The notes below the pieces were generated by a model. That model had not been told where the DNA came from, did no database searches, and was given only the letters and a program-made list of their open reading frames with translations. Shown here piece by piece: positions 55,211 through 64,000 of a stretch of DNA of 64,000 nt. The translations under genes were made by a program, and so were the position numbers. Every line of letters begins with the position of its first letter. The stretch's first letter is position 1. Source of the DNA: Symbiodinium sp. CCMP2592 (taxonomy: Eukaryota; Sar; Dinophyceae; Suessiales; Symbiodiniaceae); assembly GCA_905221615.1 (NCBI GenBank), contig CAJNDT010003391.1, positions 394,501 to 458,500 of the forward strand, in the 5' to 3' direction.

Positions 55211-58200
55211 TCACGGCCCAACCGCCTCCGCGAAGTCCTCGGGACTGCGCTGCTGCCGACACCAAGCGGCCTCCTCCCCAGAGTCACGGGGTTTCTTAGG
55301 GTTTATTCAAGCTTTGGGGTGTAGGGTTTATGGGGTCTCTGAGATGCTGCTAATGACGCCGGTCCTAAACCCTGAACCCTAAACTCTAAACACTCTGATG
55401 ATAGCGGCCCCTGTAGTAGTTTCGAAGTTGGCTAAACTGACAGCATGAAAAAACCCTTCCTGTGCACACGCAGCCCTGGCTGCTTAGCTTTCAGAAGGTT
55501 ATATCAGCAAGAGTCTAAACTCCTTAGAAGGGCATTTTCTACCGAATTATACAGAGGGTGTTATATAAGGAATTATGCAGAGGGCTACCAATGGTAGGAT
55601 ATGAAGGAGGGCGATAGGAGTGTAGACTATCTTATGGGGCGGCGACACACAACTGTACCAGTAGGTCTTTGCAATGGGTATTCTAAGGGTTTTATACGCA
55701 TACTTGGAGTTAATCTTTTACTGAGGCTTTGCAACTTCACGGGTCTTGAAACCCTAGACCCTGAACCCTAAACCGCAGGGACTTCATGTTTTAGGCTTTG
55801 GGGCCAGGGCTGAACGTTGGCCCGACATCTGAACCTCCCCCTGCTTCTCTTCGGGTCAGCCGCCTCCTCTGTGGCGGAGCTCTGGTTGAGCATGTCGGTG
55901 TTCACCTGAGGTGCCGGGCTTCTGGATTGCACGGTTCAGGACCCGCATTTACCAGTTGCTATCGGAGTGCCGCAAGGTTAAAAGGCAATTGTATAAGACC
56001 CACAATATTACAAGCCCCGGAAGCTACAATGTCCGTGGCGATGTCCTCACAATGCGGAAAGCTATCCAGGGCTTACGTGGTTTATTTGCATATTTGGTTC
56101 GCCGCTGTACTCTAGAAGTCAGGTGCACGGCTACACATCCGAACCCACTAAACCCTACAGCCTGCACCTCCAACCAAACAAAATCTTCAACTACCAAACT
56201 CTAAACCCTACGAATACCCATCCAGCCCGTGTAAAGTCTTTAAAACCTCGAAGAGCCCTCATAAACCATTCGAACACTCTGAGAAGCTTCTCACAGCAAC
56301 CGTGCAGCTTGTATAACACGCAGAAACACCCTTAAAGAATTGGACAGACATTCGACCGCTGTGTAAGAAATCACAAACTGAAATGTAAACCCCAATACCC
56401 TGAAAGCCCCTAAAATAAAAGCCAGAAAGTTGGAATATGATTATCCTAAACCCTTTATGGTAAATTATAGGGTATCCTACCCTGAAACCACATTCCAACT
56501 TTCTGGAGTTCCCCTTAAACCCCAACTTGCCAAGCCCTATGACTCAAAGCCCCCCGTTCGTAGAAGCCAGAAAATTGGAACTTTATTATCCTCATGCCCT
56601 TAACATAAAGTAAAAGGGATCCTAGCACGAAACCTCCTGAAGCCAGGTTCCAGCTTTCTGGCTTCCACTCTATAGGAGTTTCCGAAATGGGGGGCCCCAA
56701 TATAGTAGTACTAAATACTAGGACTAACCCCCTTATATGGGAGTTTCCGAAAACAGGGGACCCTAATATAGTACCTAAATAGTAGGATCCTTATCATAAG
56801 GACCCCCAAATAGGTAGCCCTAATTTTCGGAAACTCCCTAAACCTTAAACCCTTTCTAGAACCCTTGTAGATCCCTTTAAAGGAACCCTTAAAGGAAGGT
56901 ACCCCCTAATTTTCGGAAACTCCCATATGAAAATCTTCCGACTCGTGGCGACGCCCGGGTCCAAAGATACGGCGGCGACCTGCGACGGCATCAGCTCGAG
57001 GGCCAGAGTCCTAGGAATCACATGGGGTTTTGGAGCTTTTACAGTTCCTGGGGGTCTTCAAAGGGGTCTTTTAAAGGGGTCCTTTAAGGGATCCATTAGA
57101 AGGTTTAGAGGCTTAGGGCTTTTTTGAGGCTTTAGGTCATAGGTTGTTGGGTTTCCTTGGTTAAGGGCTTACCGTGTAGCGTCAGGGGTCACTGCTTCTA
57201 GGAGCTTTGGGCTTCCGGTTGTTGGCCCAGAGAGCCCAATACCCCCTTAATTAAGGAACATGGCTTAAATCATATTATGCGCCCCCTTATAATTCAAGGT
57301 ATATTGCTTAATTAAGGGGTATTGGGCTTTCTGGGGGATTTAGTAGGGTTTTGGGTTTAGCGGCTTCGGGGCTTGCGGTTTAGCATTTATAGTGTTCAGG
57401 ATTTAGATGCAAGTTTTCTCAAAGTTTTGGGTGTAGGGGCTTGGGGCTCCATGCGGGGTTCGGTAGGGCTTGAAACGTTGAGCTCGGGCTTTGCCGACTT
57501 CGGCTGAATACGCAAACTGGCACTAGACCCCGAGCTCGGTTGGCGGAGGCTCGGGAATCTGTACATTAAGGAATATGCCTCAAATCATGTCGAATTAAAA
57601 GAAGAAAACCTTTCATATGAAACTACGGTTCATTTCTCCGACAGGCCTTTTTTGGAATCTCCGGGTACATCGGGCATTGGCCTTCACGCTTGGGACTGCA
57701 TGAACTGAAGACAACAGCACTGACGAAAACCCAGTCAACCTTGAACACGAAGCTCCAGGCCCGCATTCCGTATGGCTTCCTCGTATGCATGTACCTTCGT
57801 GTACACCTACATACATACACACATACATACATGTATACATATGCATGTATATATACACACAATCACCCATCTTTCCAGCCATCCATCCATCCACATCCAC
57901 ATACAGGTACACATGCACATCTACATACACCCACACATATACATCTACATGTATATCTACACCTACATCTGCATGTACATACACATAAACCTATACGTAT
58001 GCATATATATGCATATATATATATATATATATATCATATACATATACACATACATATACCTATACCTGTACCTATACATATAATACGTATACCTATACAG
58101 ACAAAGGTACCATGAACAAATACTTATACAGGTACAGATAAAGACACATACTCATGCAAACAGGCATACACATACACATATGCATACATGTAGAATTTGA

Positions 58201-58540
58201 CAAAACCATGGACATGGACATGGACATGCCAAGGACATGTACATGGACATCGACAGAGACATGGAAGCGACATGGACATGTACATGCACGCATACATATA
58301 CATAGACTTAGACATAAACATATGCATATACATATACGTGTACATGAACATGCCTAAACATGCATAAACACACACATACACATAGGCAGACACATTAACG
58401 TAAAAACATAAACATATCCAACATGCAGTTAATCATTGAAATAAAAACGTACACAAACATAGACGTGAACATATACATGTGCATGCGCATCTACATCTGC
58501 ACCTACATATACATAACTACACATTCTGGATATGTATGTA

Positions 58541-58574
<34 letters not shown>

Positions 58575-59933
58575 CCAAAGCCCTTCTCGGCCCCTATACG
58601 AACCCGAAATCTGCCCCCAGGGCGCTTGGCGATGGCCTCAAGGGCCCACTTCGTCGCGCTGTAGCAGCCTTTGCCAGCCACCACCTCACAGACCCCGCGC
58701 GGATGTAGTTAAGAGTTCCCCAGAGAGCCCAAGACCCCTCCCTTAATTAAGGAATATAGCTCAAATCATAATATGAATCCCCTGACAATTTAAGGCATAT
58801 TCCTTAATTAAAGGCTATTGGGCTCTCTGGGTCCCTTCAAGGGCCCTATAGCGGGGCCTTATACAGTACGAGGTTTGGGGCTTTAGGGAGTTGAGCGCTT
58901 TGCGTTGAGTGCTCAGGATTTCGGGCCTAGGGTTTAGAGATCACATGCTCCAGTCCCGGATGCTTCCGAATCGAACTCGGGTAGACAACTTTTCCGACCT
59001 GGGATAAACCATTTCCCGAACTCCGCATCAGGTTTGCCACCCTTGGTTATGCCCAATCCCCAGAGCCCAATACCCCTTAATCAAGGAATATAGCTTAAAT
59101 CATAATATGAATCCCCTTATAATTTAAGGTATATTCCTTAATTAAGGGGCCCCTTGGGCTCTCTGGGTCACTAACCCTGAAGCCGAGCTGTCTTGTTCAT
59201 CGTCCGAATTGGAAAATCTCTTCTCTGAACTCGGAAATTAGGGCTGGTGCCCGATTGAACGCTTTCCGAACTCGGGACCGACCATGTTCAGAACTATGTC
59301 ATAAAGCTCTCCTGGGTTGTAGTTTTGGGGTTCTGAAAAGTATTTATGAATAGGTACCTCTATAGGAACCATAAGGGAAATTCAAAAGTTTCCCAAATTG
59401 CCACCTAGTCTCAGATTTGTCCAATCCCGGGTTTTGGGGCTGCCGTGGAGTAGCCCGTGGGCGACAGCACGCAGTGACGAGGTCGTGTCGGATGTCAAAC
59501 CCGTCTATGGAAAAGTTTGATGGGAGGCCAAAAGGGAGGGTTTAAGATTCTTGGGGTAGGGTTTCCTTGATAGGATCCCTATTATGGGAACCCTAATCCC
59601 TACTAAACCCCCATAGGCTAAAACACCTTTTGGCCTCCTATGAAAGCCTAGTTTAACATCTATCCTAAATAGTAGGATCCTTATTATAGGGACCCCAAAA
59701 TAAGGTAACCCTAATTTCGAAAACTCCTATATTTTTGTGGGTCCTTGCCATGACGCCCAAACCTGGAGCTTTTGGTGCTCAGGCCTGACTCCGTTCAGCA
59801 CACGCCACAAAATCCACCAGCGGCACCCCACAAAACAAACACTAAGACGTGTATGTGCATTGGTATGTACTGTCTATGTAGAAGCGGCATCATAACATGA
59901 ACCACCATGAACACATATTGTCTTTATTTATAC

Positions 59934-59976
<43 letters not shown>

Positions 59977-61566
59977 TATATATATATATATATATTTATA
60001 CATATCTCTATGTGTGTGTACTTTTCCAGATGTATGTCTAGAGACATGTACAAATTAACGACCACTCGAAAGACTCGCAGAGGCGGCCACAGAGCGACCA
60101 TAGCGCGAGGAGATGAGGACGACAAGGCCTCCCGGCCTGAATAGAGCAGGGTGTTTGTGGTAGGGGAAGGAGGGGCTTAGGAATTTGGGGTTTAGGGTTT
60201 AGGACATAGGGTTTAGGGTATAGGGTTAAGCTTAGGGATATGTAGAATGCAATTACCCAGGCGAGCGGGTATCTTACAGTGCTTTAACCGGGACTACGAT
60301 CGGAACTTTCAAGGAACTGAGACTCGGATCTCGGACAAGGAGCAACAATAACTCATTGCCCAGGCCGGGAAGGGTTTGGGTGTGGATTTCAATAGTTTAG
60401 ATGAAAAAGGGATTCAAGGTTTGGGGTAAAGTTTTCGGTGGTGAACTACGCTTTGGGGATGGGGGTGTAGGGTTTCGGATTTAAGGTTTCGCATGTAGGA
60501 TTTGAGTTTGGGTGCCTAGGCTTTCATCAGCCCTTGAGGCTTGCCGGAATGTAACATGACGCATGTTATTTTATGGTAAACCCCATAAAGTTGGAAACCG
60601 GATAAAGGCCAAATAGTGCTGGGACTCCCTATACATTACTCTTAGGGATTGAGGCTATGGGGTTTCCAAGTTTTAAGCTTCTACTGTATCTTAAGACCCG
60701 TCAAACAAGCAGCAGAGGGGATTTCCCTGCCTAGGCTCCTCTACAACAAGAGCACGTGCTTTCACCTCCTCCAAATTCTATAACCCCAACAGAAAACACC
60801 TGGAGTACTGATGTAACCCTACTGTAACCTAAACCCTAAACCCTACTGTAAATTGAGCGTGCGAGACGATAACTACACCCCTTCAAGGCCTCTTTCTTGC
60901 AACGATTGAGGCTCCTAAACCCCAAGGCTTTGGCAAAAAAACCTAATAACCTGATTCTTCCAACTACTGGGGCTTCCCTGAACCCCAAGGCTTTGGCAAA
61001 AAAACCTAATGTAGGAACTTGATTAAGAAACCTTGGGCCTTTGTTGGGGCTCCTTATATGGATCCTAATAATTTGGGGTTATAGGCCCAGGGTTTCTTAA
61101 TCAGGTTCCTACATTGCATTATAGTGCCTCGCAGATAGAGCTGTACCCTCCTTAGAACCATAATCAAAATAGAATGGTTAATATTCTCTTGGGTTTGCTC
61201 TGAACTAAAATACAAAAAAGAATTCCTAAGGATACTATAGAGAGGAATCATTAGATTTTCTAACGGGCCTTAAATTAAAAAACAGAACCTCGCTCTGGCA
61301 AATCTTCTGCCATAGCTATAGTAGGGAAGACGAAGAAACCTCTATACGGGAGGTTCCGAAAAGAGGGGATCCTAAAAAAGCACCCTAAACAGTAGGATCC
61401 TTAATAGAAGGACCCCACAATAAGGTACCCCACTAATTTTCGGAAACGCCCCTATACTACCTTCAGCAAGCCCCACTTGGGGGAACCCAATGCACTCCCA
61501 GCCGGGGGACTTAAGTAGCGGCACAGCGTGGCGCACCACGCGGGCGGTGCCGAGTATGTTGATGTC
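55211..61566 (-). CDS. Short-chain dehydrogenase/reductase, six 3' exons of a split gene
   Basis: Proposed exons, 5' to 3': 61511-61566 (DINILGTARVVRHAVPLL), 60079-60136 (GGLVVLISSRYGRSVAAS), 58626-58684 (GKGCYSATKWALEAIA), 56953-57010 (TLALELMPSQVAAVSLDPG), 55816-55905 (VNTDMLNQSSATEEAADP; alternative donor at 55835) and 55211-55294 (ending SPEDFAEAVGP then TGA). This order matches the SDR fold: helix E, the serine-bearing strand, the YxxxK catalytic motif (YSATK), then the PG turn and T-D-M-L. All five junctions keep phase; introns b-c and c-d start GC (AA|GCGCCC before AG|G), the others GT. The NAD(P)-binding N-terminus (TGxxxGxG, NNAG) is not found and must lie upstream. The substrate cannot be told. 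Introns are filled with MITEs. Confidence 0.7.
56408..56510. mobile_element. MITE-like element, CAGAAAGTTGGAATATG family
   Basis: AAGCCAGAAAGTTGGAATAT to ACATTCCAACTTTCTGGAGT; the whole is the inverse of 49063-49157. Confidence 0.7.
56563..56670. mobile_element. MITE-like element, CAGAAAATTGGAAC variant
   Basis: GAAGCCAGAAAATTGGAACT to GGTTCCAGCTTTCTGGCTTC, with GGGATCCTAGCAC as in 28946-29059. Confidence 0.65.
56739..56924. mobile_element. Compound family-2 MITE with target duplication ATAT
   Basis: Same compound structure as 27489-27675: an inner TTTTCGGAAACTCCC, then AAACCTTAAACCCTTTCTAG and a second end. ATAT on both sides (56735-56738, 56925-56928). It lies in an SDR intron. Confidence 0.8.
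57226..57335. mobile_element. Family-1 MITE in an SDR intron
   Basis: CCCAGAGAGCCCAATACCCC to GGGGTATTGGGCTTTCTGGG. Confidence 0.8.
57780..58545 (+). repeat. Degenerate ACATAC / ACATGG hexamer array
   Basis: About 760 bp of ACATACACATAT, TACATCTACA and ACATGGACATGG words with AT tracts. Long Thr/His/Tyr and Met/Tyr/Val frames on both strands come from the repeat. Confidence 0.85.
58718..58831. mobile_element. Family-1 MITE in an SDR intron
   Basis: CCCAGAGAGCCCAAGACCCC to AAGGCTATTGGGCTCTCTGGG; it ends about 32 bp before the acceptor of the YSATK exon. Confidence 0.8.
59058..59167. mobile_element. Family-1 MITE in an SDR intron
   Basis: CCCCAGAGCCCAATACCCCT to GGCCCCTTGGGCTCTCTGGG; one end has lost a GA step. 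Confidence 0.8.
59660..59732. repeat. Half of a family-2 MITE
   Basis: CCTAAATAGTAGGATCCTTA through CCCTAATTTCGAAAACTCC; the left end is missing. Confidence 0.6.
59930..59998 (+). repeat. (CATA)n-(AT)n microsatellite
   Basis: CATACATACATA then AT repeats. Confidence 0.8.
60180..60230 (+). repeat. Short TTTAGGG tract
   Basis: TTTAGGGTTTAGGACATAGGG and related units. Confidence 0.6.
61010..61115. mobile_element. MITE-like element, AGGAACTTGATTAAGAAACC family
   Basis: AGGAACTTGATTAAGAAACC and GGTTTCTTAATCAGGTTCCT are inverted ends around a TATGGATCCTAATAATTTGG core. Confidence 0.7.
61149..61240. repeat. Dispersed element, TTAGAACCATAAT family
   Basis: Second copy of 21658-21745. Confidence 0.45.
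61348..61452. mobile_element. Family-2 MITE, diverged
   Basis: GGGAGGTTCCGAAAAGAGGG to AATTTTCGGAAACGCCC; flanks ATAC and CTAT are imperfect. Confidence 0.65.
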
Positions 61567-62579
61567 CTAAGAAGAACTTGGGGTTGGGCTTGAGCGCCTG
61601 GGCCCTAAAGAAACCCCAAACCCAAGACCCAAAAGAAATCCTGAATCCCAAGCTGTAAAGAACCATGAACCTTCAGCCCTACACCAACCCTAAACCCCAG
61701 GCCCCCAAGACCCAAACCGCCGCAAGCGTTCCCCTGCATTCCTAAACCTTTTGGACCTAAACCTCTGAGCCTAGAGGGTTCAGGGGTTAGGGTTTAGGGC
61801 CTGTGCCCTCAGAACCCTCAACTCATATTCTAAGTGGAGGTGACAGGAAACATGAACTTGCTGTGGGATCGGACGGTGACGTAGTTACCACATGTAAACC
61901 CCTATGAACCCCGATGAAAAACATAAAACCCTGAGCGATAACTTTGAAGTTACTTGAAACACTAGAGTAAGGCTCAGTGTCCAGGGTCATTTTTGGTGCG
62001 GGCCTAAAGAAACTAGAAGAGGGTTTTGCGCTCCTTTATGGTAGAGTTGTGATAAGGAGCTCAAAGAAATAATGTTGGTAATGATTCAGGCTTCTATATT
62101 ACAGGAGTGTAGAGGCTTCGGATGCTTTCTGTGTTGTAAGAAGGACGTTATAGATGGGACTTGATAAGCTGTTCTGAAGCTCTAGCTTTCTTCAACAGCC
62201 TGTTCCAACAGTTCTCAAACTTAGTATAGAGCACATACACAATCATACACATACTTACGTATATACACGCACATATACTGTATATTGGTTCCTTTGCTTG
62301 ATTGCTTCTTTGTTTGTGTATGTGTATGTGTGTGTATATATACACACACAAGAGGCCAAACGTCTAAAATTCCCCCAATGGCAATGTAGGTTTGGGCTAA
62401 AAATCTAGCTTTACGGTGTTTCGGGGTTGTCGTCTTGAGTCTGATGAGATGTCAAAGCCAAGCGTGTTAAGGCTGAGGGTGAAAGGATTTTTGGCAGTAA
62501 AGTGTTGGGGTTTAAGGACGAGGGCCAAGGAGCGCAGGACTTGCGGTTTAGGGTTTAGGGTTTGGGGCGTGAATAATTA

Positions 62580-62935
62580 GAACAAGGTTGTGCGGTTTTC
62601 GTCGTACTTACGGGGGCCAGGAATACCACTACAAGTGTTCAAGCTGTTTTGACTCTTACATGAAGTGTTCCAAACACAGGACGAACAAGCGCAGCATGCA
62701 GCGGAGGATTGGGAGTGCGGATTTGGGGCCAAAATCCGAAACCCCGCGACCGTCTCGTTTGGGAACATCCCAGAGAGCCCAATACCCCTTAATTAAGGAA
62801 TATACCTTCAATTACATGATGCGCCCTCTTATAACTTAAGGTATATTCTTTAATTAAGGGGTATTGGGCTATCTGGGATCTCGGGACTCAACCAAGCAAG
62901 AGAACTGAGCAGCCTTGGGGGCCAGGGCTGATAAG
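62580..62935. other. Exon-like islands on either side of a family-1 MITE, strand unsettled
   Basis: On the plus strand 62590-62768 is open with YHYKCSSCFDSYMKCSKH, a C-x2-C-x6-C-x2-H pattern that could bind zinc. On the minus strand 62874-62925 reads KAAQFSCLVESRDP up to a possible GA donor in the MITE end, which would suit the upstream part of the SDR gene. I cannot choose between them. Confidence 0.3.
62769..62877. mobile_element. Family-1 MITE
   Basis: CCCAGAGAGCCCAATACCCC to GGGGTATTGGGCTATCTGGG; flanks AT on both sides. Confidence 0.8.
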
Positions 62936-63378
62936 TCACCACTGAAAGAATCAGGGGGCTTAGTAAGCAGGATGAGGGTTTAGGCTTTAGGGCTTCTTGA
63001 AGGGCTCGTTAAGGCTACCTAAGGGTTCTACTGGGGTTAGAGGACTTAGTAAGACGTGATTTATTGCAGGTTCTTATGTACACTTGTTTATATCCCCGAT
63101 AGGTGTCTAAGTTCCCTGATACGTCAAGCAAGAAAGGGACTTCCCAGAACAAGGTTGGATAGGGTCTTCAAGAAGTCTTATGAAGCCTTACAGCGGGTTC
63201 TGTCACGTGTTTACGGAGTTTCTTGTGAGCATAGGGTTTCATGATGCCTGGTGGTTTTTACAGGGGTATTAGGCTGCTGACGGCATTATCTGGTCTGATA
63301 AGAGTTTCATTTTATGGGTTTATTCGGGGATTAGGGTCTAGGGGTCTTTGTACTTAGAGTGAGTCTTTGTGTTGTACA

Positions 63379-64000
63379 TCATAACTTAGAATCATTATAA
63401 CCCCCGCTTCTGAGGGCGACCCAAACGAGATACAGTGCCCTCCACATGGACACACAGGAGCGATCTACGTTAAGGTCATAGTTAGAAAAGCCTCTATGTG
63501 TTGCAACTCTTGGTGTCATGTAAGCTCTCCGGCAAACACTTTTTTGCCGTTTGTTGCTGATCTCGAGATTCGGGGCATCAGCAGCTCTGGCCTTTTCTCT
63601 CAGGAACTTGCAGACTTGCACCTGGCCTGCAGTTGCCGCTATGCGATAAGGCGTGTTGCCCTTGTTGTTGGGAAGTGTCGGATCTGCGCCAGCCTCCATC
63701 AGTAACCGCACGACGGGCAAGCTGCCGGTGGCTGATGCTGCACACAAAGGTGTCTCACCATGATCGTCACGAGCGTCCGTGCAAGCGCCCGCTTGCAAGA
63801 GCAACTGCACCATCTCAATGCGAGAATCTCGTGATGCTCCGAGGAGGGGAGTTTCGCCGTGTCGAGTTTTCGCCTCTGTATTCGCACCAGCAGACAAAAG
63901 CACGCGCACGATGTCCACGTTGCCCTGGGATGTTGCAGCCCAGAGAGGGCTCCCCAGACAAGACCTGGGATCGTTTTTAAACCAGGGATCAAACCAGGGA
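63379..64000 (-). CDS. Ankyrin-repeat protein, 3' part, runs off the window
   Basis: The minus-strand frame is open from the window edge to a stop at 63379-63381. It holds ankyrin repeats in series: SPLWAATSQGNVDIVRVLLS, then HGETPLLGASRDSRIEMVQL, then HGETPLCAASATGSLPVVRL, then KGNTPYRIAATAGQVQVCKF, each with the GxTPL turn and paired helices. About 75 C-terminal residues lack repeats and include NKRQKSVCRR. Before the first visible repeat (beyond about 63960) the reading becomes PWFDPWF-like and may be intron; GATCCCAG would be the acceptor. Ankyrin repeats mediate protein binding; the partner is unknown. The 5' end is outside the window. Confidence 0.8.
   Translation of the reverse strand, partial: PWFDPWFKNDPRSCLGSPLWAATSQGNVDIVRVLLSAGANTEAKTRHGETPLLGASRDSRIEMVQLLLQAGACTDARDDHGETPLCAASATGSLPVVRLLMEAGADPTLPNNKGNTPYRIAATAGQVQVCKFLREKARAADAPNLEISNKRQKSVCRRAYMTPRVATHRGFSNYDLNVDRSCVSMWRALYLVWVALRSGGYNDSKL

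Noticed and set aside
55911-56204. Plus-strand 97-codon frame with ARFRTRIYQLLSECRK, convincing by eye
   Set aside because: It lies in the intron between two SDR exons on the opposite strand, and the adjoining minus-strand exon (NTDML) fits the SDR family and phase.
57613-58393. Several frames over 100 codons rich in Tyr, Met, Thr and His
   Set aside because: All derive from the ACATAC hexamer array; both strands are open for the same reason.

Overview
The window looks like nuclear DNA of a dinoflagellate, most likely a Symbiodiniaceae-type genome. Three things point there. Degenerate TTTAGGG/CCCTAAA (the telomere unit reported for dinoflagellates) is scattered everywhere. Introns start with GC and apparently GA as well as GT. 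Two of the large open genes (14.4 kb and 17.5 kb) belong to protein types I recall as recurrent in dinoflagellate genomes. There is no bacterial signal, no rRNA, no convincing tRNA and no CRISPR. Species and family calls are from memory, not from a search.

Layout. (1) 1-6.7 kb: degenerate telomeric repeats, short minus-strand exon-like islands, clustered hairpin repeats, and a long AAACCATT-type array that flips orientation near 5.7 kb. (2) 6.7-20 kb: a plus-strand gene island. Gene A (7270-8925) encodes a lysine-rich, probably nuclear protein. Gene B (11035-11908) encodes an RRM plus RS-domain protein interrupted at a run of seven T. Gene C (14444-15418) is an intronless conserved-type protein. 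Gene D (17461-19855) has four exons and a CPLC motif. A CCTTGAGAG motif is repeated ahead of gene A and, inverted, ahead of and behind gene D. (3) 20.5-63.3 kb: a repeat sea made of many families of about 90-190 bp palindromic MITE-like elements, interstitial telomeric tracts and microsatellites. Embedded in it are GC-rich islands of 40-165 bp that read as exons, mainly on the minus strand. (4) 63.38-64.0 kb: the 3' part of a minus-strand ankyrin-repeat gene running off the edge.

The best support for spliced minus-strand genes in the repeat sea is a short-chain dehydrogenase/reductase (SDR) at 55211-61566. Six exons give consecutive SDR landmarks (a helix before the active site, an ISSRYGR serine segment, YSATK, a DPG turn, NTDML) with every codon phase matching across GT-AG and GC-AG junctions. 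Several neighbouring island series also chain in phase (35.2-36.7, 40.5-42.1 and 47.2-48.8 kb), but their proteins are not recognised. Frames there are less certain because GC-rich islands are often open on both strands.

The most interesting theme is MITEs as introns. In several chains the best 5' splice site is a GA dinucleotide at or inside the terminal repeat of a palindromic element, so the element would form the start of the intron. Other structural finds are a 2.4-kb element with polyC terminal repeats nested in a MITE, a telomeric tract inserted into a MITE between 7-bp duplications, and elements flanked by 19-21 bp direct repeats.
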